NCBI RefSeq assembly: GCF_030247195.1
Contig: NC_080671.1
Location: 105,821,845-105,885,844 of the forward strand
Origin: Topomyia yanbarensis
Lineage: Eukaryota; Arthropoda; Insecta; Diptera; Culicidae
DNA: 64,000 nt
Direction: 5' to 3'
The position numbers and the translations under genes were made by a program. Below are positions 10,290-19,995 of the stretch, piece by piece (position 1 is the first letter of the stretch; each line of letters begins with the position of its first letter). The notes below the pieces were generated by a model. The model ran no database searches. It saw nothing but the letters and a program-made list of their open reading frames with translations, and was not told where the DNA came from.

Positions 10290-12695
10290 TTCCATTAATA
10301 ATTTATGCTGCATTACTGGATTTCCTAATTTCTTCTGAAAAATGTCTATATATTTAAGCTTTGAGAACCTTAAACCCAGTCTAATATATTACAAAACATA
10401 TTTTACTTATATTATCAGGTTTATTTTAATGAAACAAGCGAAACAAGCGCGTGGATCTATAAAGCGTGGGAAAATCTACGTAGTACTATCACCAATGCAT
10501 TTGGTGAGGGCGCGTTCGTTATCCATTGTTAGATGGATTCTAAGTTGAATTTATTAAATCTAATACTTTCCGTTGCCAGAAAATCGCAAGAATTGCTTCT
10601 TTATTGTACTTACAAAAGTAGCCAATCCCCTCAAGAAATATTTTTTTTTACTTTTTTAAGTGTAAGTTCTTTATCCGCTTATTGCTTACGATCAACTACG
10701 AGCACTCAATTTTCGATACAAACCGCAACACGTTATTCCAGCAAAGCCGCGATCGTATAAATGTAATAAACTTCCTTCCGGAGTTACTTGAGACTCTCCA
10801 CTTTACGATCAAATACTTTAATTTACAACCACCATAAACCAGTCACAGCCGAAGCACTTAAGTTTCCTACGGCTAATTAAATCATCAGTCGCACCAGAGT
10901 ATAAAGACAGCAGAAGAAAATACCGAGACAGGAAAAGGGGGCAACGCAGAAGTTTGCCACATTAAAATACTATCCCACTTCCCATTTGGCATTTACACAG
11001 TTGTTGTGAACCCCTTCATCAACCAGGAATTTTAATGTCTTTAACCGTCCAAGCTTACATCAAATAAAGACACATTCAATGCTCACACCCTTCCCCAGAG
11101 ATCGCGGAACTCGATATTTATTTACCGACAGCACGATGTGAGTCTACCGGTTAATCTGTGCACAAATTGGCACAGACAGTGGGAATGTGGCAACGGTTGT
11201 AATTAAATCACTCCGTAGTTTTGGAAGATGAAACCAGACCGGAACCTCTTGTGAACTATTAGGGCCCCACGACGATATTGGTACGGTATTTGAAGTTCAC
11301 AGCTGACAGTAACGGTAAAAGAAGAAGTTCGTACGTTCACTTCATCATAACGCTTCACTTGGTTTGATCATTGCCCTCACTGCCCTGCCTTCAAGTGAAG
11401 TGATACCACGAAACATATGTTCTCTTCTGCCACCGCACCGTCAGCTACGTGGAAGCAAGGCGAAGCAAACAGAGCAGCACGTGACAATTTTCGAACTAAA
11501 ATATAAACAAAATTTTGATACATCGGGGTCGTCGACAAATTAAGCAACCATATGTGTGCTAGCATCGTATTCAGTAGCCAGATACTCTGACGGAAAAACG
11601 TATCTTAATCCACCCAGTGATGTTATTTGGTCTTTTTTCGTGTATAACAATTAATGATTCAGACATGCATTTTCAAGAGCTTGATTTTATCCACCTCTCC
11701 CACGGTATCTGGATGGTAAAAAGTGGTCAATGTTACGCTTTTAATGGTCATTTAGGATCAATAGATAAATGTCCAAGAGCTTCAATACCTATATTGATAG
11801 GGATGGACTCGTTTCGATAGCTTTATGGTTTTAGGTTATGTGCTGATATCAAACCTGCCTATCTCCAGAACTGAAATTCCGATCCTAATCAGATTCAATA
11901 GTGGCCTATAGGAGTCTTCTACTTTTTTTTTAATCTCAATTCGTGGAGATCGGTTGAGTTATCTTCGACAAAGTGGTTTAACCTTTGCATTAACGGACAT
12001 ATAACCTCAAAGACATTCACCACACTTAACGAGCTGAATCGTCTAGTAGCTATAACATAGAATCATCAACGCTTTGGATTTTATCCAAATCGCCGAAAGT
12101 GGTTGCATAGCCTTTCCATTATAAGAAACGCAAAAAGTATGGACTGCGGTTCAAGCAAGGCAATAAAATTAGCATAGATAAATTTATTTCCGAACAACTT
12201 TTTCCCGTCGCCACCACCAGCTGGTTGCGGCACAACCGGAAGATGAAAAAACTTCCGCCTTTTCCATCTCCATCGAGGCAACGGATGGATGGTCTCTAAA
12301 GTAAATGTTCATCGACTTTCAACTGGAATCATAGCAAAGATACTTCTTCATCAGCTTTCGTCCCAGTATTCCATATCCAAGCGAAACTTAGTCGTATTAG
12401 TTGTCCTGATTGATAAAACATTCTGCGATTAAGCTTGGAATTCAGAAATGATCGAAAAAGTCTGACCCAGAAGTATCTGGATCACTCCAGGAATTGAAGC
12501 AGCCAATGCAATGAATAGTCGGAATTTGTTTTCAATTTGCTATCTGGAAAACTATATTAAAAACAAATAAAAGTAGCTCGTAAATGTTACGCCACCAAAG
12601 GTATTGGGCCACCATCCATAATTGATTTGATCAATAGTTAGATCATTACAAGTTTTCTGTGGCACAAGAAAGCTGTGTCGTGGATGGGTTGATGC
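10290..12695. other. 2.4 kb without a recognisable gene
   Basis: Scattered short ORFs only, with no TIR, LINE or tandem signal recognised. It is the pre-insertion flank of the I-clade element. Confidence 0.45.
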
Positions 12696-12698
12696 AAA

Positions 12699-12710
12699 GT
12701 ACCCGGATTG
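12699..12710 (+). repeat. Left target-site duplication of the I-clade LINE
   Basis: GTACCCGGATTG, identical to 18749-18760. The preceding AAA could extend it to 15 bp, but is ambiguous with the poly(A) tail on the other side. Confidence 0.95.
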
Positions 12711-12810
12711 ATAACAGTTTTTGCAACCGACCGAGACGGTTGTGCCTCCAGGTGGAAGGATTTGTTCTCGAGAGAGTGACGAAGTGCGAGACGCTGTATG
12801 CGTTATTGTG

Positions 12811-12829
12811 GGAGAGAGAGAGAGAGAGA
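12811..12829 (+). repeat. (GA)n microsatellite in LINE 5' UTR
   Basis: About nine GA units inside the 5' UTR of the I-clade element. Confidence 0.9.
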
Positions 12830-12908
12830 CCAGTTTGTTAAGTGTGAGTCGACAGTTGATACGTCGGAGGCGTGGTCAACGGCATCCTCGACAAGTGGTG
12901 TTTTGACA

Positions 12909-13290
12909 GCAAACCGCGGGTAGACGAATTTGCCTACCGCGGTGGCAGAGATCGACAGTGATCGTGCCTGTACACACAGAAAAAAATATAGTGTATTGGT
13001 GTCGTCGGGCAATTCTAATCGACGAGAGGGAAGCGTCACAGGTAGACCCATTTGCTCTATTTGTCTACCGCAGAAGTGGTACGACGAATAAGGAAAACAA
13101 GTGGCACTGAAAAGTGCCGCATCGACAGTGGGATTTTCGCAGCAAGCCACAGGTAGCCACATTTGTCTACCGAGGTGGTGGAAACGGAGAGAGCGCGCTT
13201 GTGGTGGCGATACCGACGAGCAGCTTAATCGGAGAGAGTTTTGAAGTGTTGCAGGTAGGACTATTTCTCTACTGAAGAAGCAACGCGACG
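12909..13290 (+). promoter_or_regulatory. Four repeated GGTAG...CTACC hairpins in the LINE 5' UTR
   Basis: Imperfect repeats of about 100-130 bp each contain an inverted motif: CCGCGGGTAG...CTACCGCGG near 12917-12942, GGTAGAC...GTCTACC near 13041-13070, GGTAG...CTACC near 13152-13170, and the weaker GGTAG...CTACT near 13255-13275. The loops share an ATTTG-like sequence. Non-LTR elements usually carry an internal promoter in the 5' UTR, so these may be promoter modules or RNA structures for translation or packaging; which one is not decided by the sequence. Confidence 0.6.
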
Positions 13291-13422
13291 AAGAAGAACA
13301 GCAGGTGTCACATTGTCAAACAACTGGCACCGAGTTTACAACGTAACACATGAGGTGTGTTCTACAGGTATAACAGGTATATTTTTCATTCCTTTTTGTG
13401 ATAGTTTTTCTTACTAGGTAAA

Positions 13423-14736
13423 ATGGATGAAGAGATGGGAGAACGAGTAACAGACCCTCCCCCTAAGCCTTATGCTGAAAATGTAAATCCGACTAGAATT
13501 AAAATTTACCCAGAGTCGTCAACGGGACCATGGATTGTATTTATTAGGCGTAAAGTAAAGGCGCTAAATATTATTCAAATTTCTAAAGATTTGACTTCGC
13601 GATTCTCGGATGTAAAAGAGATCGTCAAAGTCAATAAAGATAAAATACGCATTGTCGTTGGTAGTTTCAAACAAGCCAATGCAATTGCTTCTTGCGAGCT
13701 TTTTACGCGTGAGTATAGAGCGTATATTCCTTCAAAGGAAATTGAAATTGATGGGGTCATCACAGAATCGAGTTTGACTGTTGATGACTTAGTTAAGCAT
13801 GGGGTTGGTCGTTTCAAAGACACCATACTTAAAGACGTAAAAATACTTGAATGCAAGCAATTGCATTCAGTATCACACGAAGGAGATAAAAAAGTTTATC
13901 GACTGTCTGACTCATTTCGAGTGACTTTCGCTGGGTCTGCGCTGCCCAACTATGTCATTATCGATAAGATTCGTCTCCCTGTTCGCCTTTTTATCCCTCG
14001 TGTAATGAATTGCCTTAATTGCAAACAGCTTGGCCACACAGCCACTTACTGTTCCAATAAGGCACGGTGTGGCAAATGTGGGGGTTCTCATCAAGAGGAT
14101 ACATGTAATGAAAATTCAGAAAAATGTTTAATGTGCGGAGAAAACTCACATGAGGTCCCTGCATGCCCCATTTATAAATTGCGTGAGGATAAAATTAAAC
14201 GATCCTTGAAGGAGAGGTCTAAGCGCTCCTATGCAGAAATGTTGAAAAATGCTACCCCTAAACCCATCTTCTTAGAAAACACTTACACATCTCTATTTTC
14301 GGAACAGTCTGACTCTGACGGAGCGTGCGAAGGTACATCATTTGTTTTACCCGGAAATTCCAGAAAAAGAAAACAGTCTTCTTTTCCCAAGCTGCCAAGC
14401 AAGGGCCTTAAAATTTCTCCACCAATAGATAAACTGCGCCCAAAACCGAAAAATTCCGATTCAAAACCGAAATCAATTCCGCCCGGTTTTGGGAACGTAC
14501 AATCCAAACAGAACACCATTACTGGAAATAATAAAATTTCGACTTCCTCTGAGCCTCAGCCGGGGGTAGGATTATTGAAATTTTCTGAAATTGTTGATTG
14601 GATTTTTAAAGCATTCAATATTTCTGAACCACTAAAGAGTATACTTTCAGCTTTCCTCCCAACAATTAGAACATTTTTAGAGCAGCTGATTGCTCAATGG
14701 CCCATCCTTGCAGCGATTGTATCTTTCAATGGGTAA
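13423..14736 (+). CDS. I-clade LINE ORF1: RNA-binding Gag-like protein with three CCHC knuckles
   Basis: A 437-residue protein expected to coat the element RNA in the cytoplasm and take it into the nucleus. The N-terminal half (about residues 28-170, from GPWIVFI through a KIRIVVG strand) resembles the RRM-like fold of this ORF1 class; I infer this from pattern only. Three zinc knuckles follow: C197-x2-C200-x4-H205-x4-C210, C216-x2-C219-x3-H223-x4-C228 and C235-x2-C238-x4-H243-x4-C248. A Lys/Ser/Pro-rich segment (about 265-370) with KRK-type basic patches could serve for nuclear entry. The ATG at 13423 opens the frame and lies just after the 5' UTR. Its stop (14734-14736) overlaps the ORF2 start. 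No frameshift or internal stop. Confidence 0.95.
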   Translation: MDEEMGERVTDPPPKPYAENVNPTRIKIYPESSTGPWIVFIRRKVKALNIIQISKDLTSRFSDVKEIVKVNKDKIRIVVGSFKQANAIASCELFTREYRAYIPSKEIEIDGVITESSLTVDDLVKHGVGRFKDTILKDVKILECKQLHSVSHEGDKKVYRLSDSFRVTFAGSALPNYVIIDKIRLPVRLFIPRVMNCLNCKQLGHTATYCSNKARCGKCGGSHQEDTCNENSEKCLMCGENSHEVPACPIYKLREDKIKRSLKERSKRSYAEMLKNATPKPIFLENTYTSLFSEQSDSDGACEGTSFVLPGNSRKRKQSSFPKLPSKGLKISPPIDKLRPKPKNSDSKPKSIPPGFGNVQSKQNTITGNNKISTSSEPQPGVGLLKFSEIVDWIFKAFNISEPLKSILSAFLPTIRTFLEQLIAQWPILAAIVSFNG

Positions 14737-17700
14737 TTCACCTCCTCCAATGAAAGATTCCATCACTGTTATACAGTGGAATTGCAGAAGTATCATACCT
14801 AAAATTGATTCCTTAAAAATTTTACTGCATAATTTAAAATGCGATGCTTTTGCTCTATGTGAAACATGGCTTACCTCAAACATTAATTTCAACTTAAATG
14901 ATTTCAACATTATTCGCCTAGACCGAGACACCCCGTATGGAGGAGTGCTTCTAGGAATTAAAAAGTGCTATTCTTTCTATAGAATTAACATCCCCTTGTT
15001 TGCGGGCATTGAGGCTGTAGCTGTCCAAACGAACATTAAAGGCAAAGACATGTCTATCGCTTCTATATATATACCTCCCAAAGTTCAAATTGGACAACGT
15101 CAAATTTTTGAGGTAGTGGAATCCATGGCTGCTCCGCGTCTGATACTGGGAGACTTCAACTCGCACGGAGTATTGTGGGGTTCCCTCTACAATGATAATC
15201 GATCCTCTTTGATTTACAATGTTTGTGACGAATTTAATATGACAGTTTTAAATACTGGCGAAACAACACGCATCCCCAGACCTCCTGCACGTCCAAGTGC
15301 ATTAGATCTATCTCTGTGCTCGACATCACTTCGGTTAGACTGCACGTGGAAGGTTGTACCTGATCCTCACGGTAGCGATCATTTGCCAATCGTTGTTTCA
15401 ATTAACAGTGAATTAGGCCTTACGAATTCAATCAATGTTCCTTATGACTTAACACGAAATATTGATTGGAAAACATACGAAACATTAATTTCCACTTCTC
15501 TTGCTTCGACAGAAGAGCTACCCCCTACCGAAGAATATGAATTCCTAGCGGGTTTAATTATTGAAGCAGCAGAACAAGCCCAAACGAAATGCAATCCTGG
15601 AATGACAATAAATAGACGGCCCCCTAATCCTTGGTGGGACAAAGAGTGCTCTGATGCATATGAAGCTAAACAAGCTGCCTACAAAGAAATTATGAAACAG
15701 AAAGGGGGTATACGTGAGAACTTTGAAAATTATTTCATTTTGCAAAACAAATTTGACAGTATACGTCGTGCCAAAAAATCTAGTTATTGGAGACACTTCG
15801 TTAATGGCTTGTCAAGAGAAACATCAATGAGTACTCTTTGGAACACAGCCAGAAGAATGAGGAATCGAAACGTGACTAATGAAAGCGAAGATTTTTCGAA
15901 TCGTTGGATATTTAATTTTGCCAAGAAAATTTGTCCCGATTCTGCTCCTGCGCAGAAAATCACTCGCGATGCTCCCACAAGTAACGATTTCATAGATTCG
16001 CCTTTGACAATGATGGAATTCTCAATTGCACTCCTCTCATGCAACAATAATGCTCCGGGACTAGACAGAATTAAATTCAACTTGGTGAAGAATCTGCCTG
16101 ACCTAGCAAAAAGACGCTTGTTGAATTTATTCAATAAGCTTCTTGAGCAGAACATTGTCCCGCACGACTGGAGACAAGTGAGAGTTATCGCTATTCCAAA
16201 ACCGGGAAAACCAGCCTCCGATCATAACTCGTATCGACCGATTGCAATGTTATCCTGCATCAGGAAATTGTTGGAAAAAATTATCCTACGACGTCTCGAC
16301 AATTGGGTTGAGGCGAACGGCTTGCTATCAGATACCCAGTTTGGTTTTCGGAGGGGAAAGGGAACGAATGATTGTCTGGCGCTACTTTCGTCAGAAATCC
16401 AACTAGCTTATGCAAAAAAAGAACAAATGGCGTCTGTGTTCTTAGACATAAAAGGAGCATTCGACTCTGTTTCCATTGATGTTCTCTCAGAGAAACTACA
16501 TCAATGTGGTCTTTCACCAATATTAAATAATTATTTATACAACTTATTGTCAGAAAAGCACATGCATTTTTCATATGGCGATTTGGCAACATTCAGAATA
16601 AGTTACATGGGCCTCCCACAAGGTTCTTGTTTAAGCCCCCTTCTCTACAATTTTTACGTGAATGATATTGATAATTGTATTGTCAGCCCATGCACTCTAA
16701 GACAACTTGCAGATGATGGCGTGGTTTCTGTTACAGGACCAAAAGCCTTAAATTTACAACAACCACTGCAAGATAGTTTGGATAATTTATCAAGTTGGGC
16801 TTTGAAGTTAGGCATCGATTTCTCTACGGAGAAAACAGAGTTGGTTGTTTTTTCAAGGAAGCGTGATCCAGCTCAGCTTCAGCTTCAGTTGGTTGGTAGA
16901 ACGATAGCCCAAGTCCTGACTTTTAAATACCTTGGAATTTGGTTCGATTCTAAAGGCACATGGGGAGGCCACATTAGGTATCTAATAACGAAATGCCAAC
17001 AAAGGATAAATTTTCTGCGAACAATAACTGGATCATGGTGGGGTTCTCATCCAAGTGACATGATAAGATTGTATCAAACAACAATACTTTCAGTAATGGA
17101 ATATGGGTGCATCTGTTTCCGTTCAGCTGCGAACACTCACATTATTAAACTGGAACGGATACAGTATCGCTGTTTACGAATTGCCTTAGGTTGCATGCAG
17201 TCGACCCATACGATGAGTCTTGAAGTACTAGCGGGAGTTCTTCCTTTAAAAGACCGATTCTGGGATCTTTCTTCTCGTTTACTTATTCGATGTGAGGTTA
17301 TGAACCCACTGGTAATTGAAAATTTTGAAAGACTTGTCGAGCTTCAACCCCAAACCAGATTCATGACAGTGTATTTCAATCACATGTCACAAGAAATAAC
17401 GCCTGCTAGGTATGTTCCCACATACGTCAATATACTAGATATTCCTGAATCCACTTTATTCTTCGACACGTCCATGCAAGCAGAGATTCGTGGAATTCCG
17501 GATCATCTACGCTCGCGGGAGATCCCTAAAATATTCACAAGTAAATATCAACACATAGACTGCCTTAAAATGTTTTACACTGATGGGTCACGAATCAGTG
17601 AGGCCACTGGCTTCGGTATTTTCAACAATAATTTTTCAATTTCTCTCAAACTTGCAGAACCCGCCTCTGTTTATATAGCGGAACTAGCAGCAGTTCACTA

Positions 17701-18421
17701 TAGTTTGCAAATAATTAATACTTTACCCCCGAACCATTACTTTATCCTCACTGATAGTCTCAGCACAATTGCAGCTCTACGCTCAAAGAGGATTGATAAT
17801 CACGATCCATTCTTTTTGGGGAAGATACGAGAATCTCTGAGTAACCTGACAAGAAAATGTTATAAATTTACCCTAGTGTGGCTCCCCGCCCATTGCTCTA
17901 TTGCGGGCAATGAGAAAGCTGATAATTTAGCCAAGATTGGTGCACTAGATGGTGAAATATATGAAAGACCCATCGCTTACAATGAATTTTATAGCGCTTC
18001 TCGACAGAGGACACTTGCTAGTTGGCAAACATCTTGGGACAATGGAGATATGGGACGATGGCTACACTCAATTACCCCTAAAGTATCAACGAAGGCATGG
18101 TTCAAAGGATTGGATGTAAGTCGGGACTTCATCCGTGTGATGTCTAGGCTCATGTCCAATCATTATACTTTAGATGCGCATCTCCGTCGTATTGGGCTCG
18201 CTGAGGGTAATCATTGTGCTTGTGGAGAAGGTTACCATGACATTGAGCATGTTGTTTGGTCCTGCACTGAATATCGTGAAGCCAGATCACAATTAGTAGA
18301 TTCTTTACAAGTCCGAGGAAGACCAATCCATGTTCCTGTTAGAGACATCCTGGCGTATCGCGATCCTCTATACATGGAACTTATCTATCATTTTCTAAAA
18401 ACAGCGTCTGTCAAAATTTAA
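14729..18421 (+). CDS. I-clade LINE ORF2: endonuclease, reverse transcriptase, RNase H
   Basis: About 1,230 residues from the ATG at 14729; an earlier in-frame ATG at 14690 lies wholly inside ORF1 and is less likely. The APE-type endonuclease shows VIQWNCRS near the N-terminus, CETWL, LGDFNSHG (about 15150) and GSDHLP (about 15375). The reverse transcriptase shows NAPGLDRI, IPKPGKP, SYRPIAML, FLDIKGAFDS (about 16440), LPQGSCLSPLLYN (about 16615) and LADDG (about 16710), the catalytic Asp pair with Leu in place of the usual Tyr/Phe/Met-Ala. RNase H shows FYTDGS (about 17575), AELAAVH, TDSLS and LPAHCSIAGNEKAD (about 17880-17920). A CACGEGYHDIEHVVWSC cluster (about 18215-18265) is the C-terminal zinc-knuckle-like motif. 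Fully open, with all catalytic motifs retained, so probably able to support retrotransposition. Confidence 0.95.
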   Translation: MGNSPPPMKDSITVIQWNCRSIIPKIDSLKILLHNLKCDAFALCETWLTSNINFNLNDFNIIRLDRDTPYGGVLLGIKKCYSFYRINIPLFAGIEAVAVQTNIKGKDMSIASIYIPPKVQIGQRQIFEVVESMAAPRLILGDFNSHGVLWGSLYNDNRSSLIYNVCDEFNMTVLNTGETTRIPRPPARPSALDLSLCSTSLRLDCTWKVVPDPHGSDHLPIVVSINSELGLTNSINVPYDLTRNIDWKTYETLISTSLASTEELPPTEEYEFLAGLIIEAAEQAQTKCNPGMTINRRPPNPWWDKECSDAYEAKQAAYKEIMKQKGGIRENFENYFILQNKFDSIRRAKKSSYWRHFVNGLSRETSMSTLWNTARRMRNRNVTNESEDFSNRWIFNFAKKICPDSAPAQKITRDAPTSNDFIDSPLTMMEFSIALLSCNNNAPGLDRIKFNLVKNLPDLAKRRLLNLFNKLLEQNIVPHDWRQVRVIAIPKPGKPASDHNSYRPIAMLSCIRKLLEKIILRRLDNWVEANGLLSDTQFGFRRGKGTNDCLALLSSEIQLAYAKKEQMASVFLDIKGAFDSVSIDVLSEKLHQCGLSPILNNYLYNLLSEKHMHFSYGDLATFRISYMGLPQGSCLSPLLYNFYVNDIDNCIVSPCTLRQLADDGVVSVTGPKALNLQQPLQDSLDNLSSWALKLGIDFSTEKTELVVFSRKRDPAQLQLQLVGRTIAQVLTFKYLGIWFDSKGTWGGHIRYLITKCQQRINFLRTITGSWWGSHPSDMIRLYQTTILSVMEYGCICFRSAANTHIIKLERIQYRCLRIALGCMQSTHTMSLEVLAGVLPLKDRFWDLSSRLLIRCEVMNPLVIENFERLVELQPQTRFMTVYFNHMSQEITPARYVPTYVNILDIPESTLFFDTSMQAEIRGIPDHLRSREIPKIFTSKYQHIDCLKMFYTDGSRISEATGFGIFNNNFSISLKLAEPASVYIAELAAVHYSLQIINTLPPNHYFILTDSLSTIAALRSKRIDNHDPFFLGKIRESLSNLTRKCYKFTLVWLPAHCSIAGNEKADNLAKIGALDGEIYERPIAYNEFYSASRQRTLASWQTSWDNGDMGRWLHSITPKVSTKAWFKGLDVSRDFIRVMSRLMSNHYTLDAHLRRIGLAEGNHCACGEGYHDIEHVVWSCTEYREARSQLVDSLQVRGRPIHVPVRDILAYRDPLYMELIYHFLKTASVKI

Positions 18422-18715
18422 TTAAATTCATCTCCTCATACTCTCATCCAAGGCTAATCATTCACCAATTAAAGGAACCTAGAATATTTAGTTTTTAAAT
18501 TTAGACAATAACAGAAAAAAAAGTAAATAAATACACCCGAAAATACTAGATCAGTATGAAATACAACAATGTAAGGAAAAAAGCAAACAATAAAGTGATT
18601 TCAGTGTTAGTTTTAGACAAAGTACTAGTATAGTTAAAATTAGTCTTAAGGATTTTTGTAACGTGCTATGTAAAAAAAGAAACTGGCGTAAAAAGCTATT
18701 GCAAATGCCGTGTCA

Positions 18716-18748
18716 AATAAACGTATGAAAAAAAAAAAAAAAAAAAAA
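18716..18748 (+). terminator. Polyadenylation signal and A tail of the I-clade LINE
   Basis: AATAAA at 18716-18721, six bases later a run of 21 A (18728-18748), then the right TSD. The run fixes the 3' end of the element. Confidence 0.9.
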
Positions 18749-18760
18749 GTACCCGGATTG
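18749..18760 (+). repeat. Right target-site duplication of the I-clade LINE
   Basis: GTACCCGGATTG, identical to 12699-12710. Confidence 0.95.
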
Positions 18761-18872
18761 TGTAGAATAAATTTATTCCGTTATCATTTATTTTATTCTG
18801 TCTGTTTATGTGATACGGCACGGTACGTTAGCTTGCTGGTGCCAATTTTTGCGTTTCACATTTTAAATTTAT

Positions 18873-18925
18873 TTTAGTCCTGTTACTAAGTTAGTGTCGG
18901 ATTCTGATGAGACGAAGTCGAAACG
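18873..18925 (+). repeat. 53-nt conserved block with hammerhead-like core, copy 2
   Basis: Copy of 10233-10285. Here GCGTTTC (about 18851-18857) upstream and GAAACGC (18920-18926) at the end are complementary, with AT-rich DNA extending the pairing, so this copy can close a longer stem. About 15 unpaired bases separate that stem from the core, which is not the classic hammerhead layout. Confidence 0.5.
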
Positions 18926-19059
18926 CAAATTGTTAAACTAATATAGTTTTAGATTTTGAACTCCTCACGCGCAAAGATAGTTTTAAACAACTTTCTCCTT
19001 AATGGAAAAAAAAAATTCCAAAATTTTTCTCCACTAAGAAGATATATAGTATACTATGG

Positions 19060-19995
19060 AGTCCCCCACGGAGAAAACTAAGCTAGTTGTAATTTCAAGG
19101 TGAACTAGAGCAACTATAGCTACAATTAATGAAACTTTCAAACTATTGCTCAGGTTTTGACATTCAAACATTTAGGGTTATGGTCACTTTAGGTAACTGA
19201 AACAGAATTGCCAACAATGGCTCACCCAGGGAACTTGATCAGGCTGTACCATACAACAATATTATCGGCGATGGAGTACGGGTGTTTCTGTTTTCACTCC
19301 GCTGCGAACATACACATCAAACTTGAGATAATTCAGTACTGCCGTTTGCGTATTGCGTTGGCTTGCAAGTACACGACCCATACGATGAAGTACTGGAGAG
19401 CGTCATTCCGCAGAAAAATCGGAATCGCTAGAAAAATTTCAAGAGGCTCATCGAGCTTTATTCTCAAATCCGATCTATGTCCTTCAATTTCAACTACATG
19501 GCACAGAACAACAAGTCTTCTACCTATAATCTCAACCGGACTCATTTCTTGGATACTTCTGTACTATTCTACATCTACAAGAAGGAACAGATTCATGGAA
19601 TCCCGGATCACTATACGCTCGCAAGCGATCTTTTGCCTACAGTAATGGTCGTTTCGACCTGTCTTAATTCTATTGAAGCTATCCGTTCAGTGAAACCTGC
19701 AAAGGGCTCTCCGTTTTTGCTTGGATAAATACGGGAGTGCTTATGCGCTTTACAAAAATGCATACCAAATTAGAAATTACCTTATCTTCCGTCCCTTCGC
19801 ATTGCTCTACTCCGAGCAATGAGAAGACTTAGCTAAGATGGGCACCTTAGAAGGTGACATCTACGAAATACCAATCTGTTTCCACGAATTTTACTGTATT
19901 CTGTTGAAAGAACCTCATGGAACAATAGGGAGTTTGGTCATTGGCTACACTCCATTATCCTTTGTGATCTAGCTACTAGGTTCAAAAGCGGGTCG
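19060..19995 (+). pseudogene. Decayed I-clade ORF2 fragment
   Basis: Collinear with the 3' half of the ORF2 at 14729-18421: TEKTKLVVIS at the start, IAQVLTFKHLG (about 19145), then LIRLYHTTILSAMEYGC and a SAANIHIKLEIIQYC.LRIAL block (19208-19380), then broken RNase H and C-terminal pieces (HCSTPSNEK, about 19800; WLHSII, about 19945). Deletions and frameshifts disrupt it. It is diverged from the intact element, so it is an older, separate insertion. Confidence 0.85.

Larger units (their letters stand above)
12711..18748 (+). mobile_element. Full-length I-clade non-LTR retrotransposon, apparently intact
   Basis: A 6,038-bp element with a 5' UTR of about 710 bp carrying repeated hairpins and a GA tract, ORF1 (437 codons, three CCHC knuckles), overlapping ORF2 (endonuclease, reverse transcriptase, RNase H, zinc-knuckle-like C-terminus), a 3' UTR of about 300 bp, AATAAA and 21 A. 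Perfect 12-bp TSDs flank it. An RNase H domain in ORF2 together with a CCHC ORF1 points to the I clade (mosquito examples are known), although a poly(A) tail rather than TAA repeats is noted. Both ORFs are uninterrupted and the TSDs identical, so the insertion is probably recent. Confidence 0.95.
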
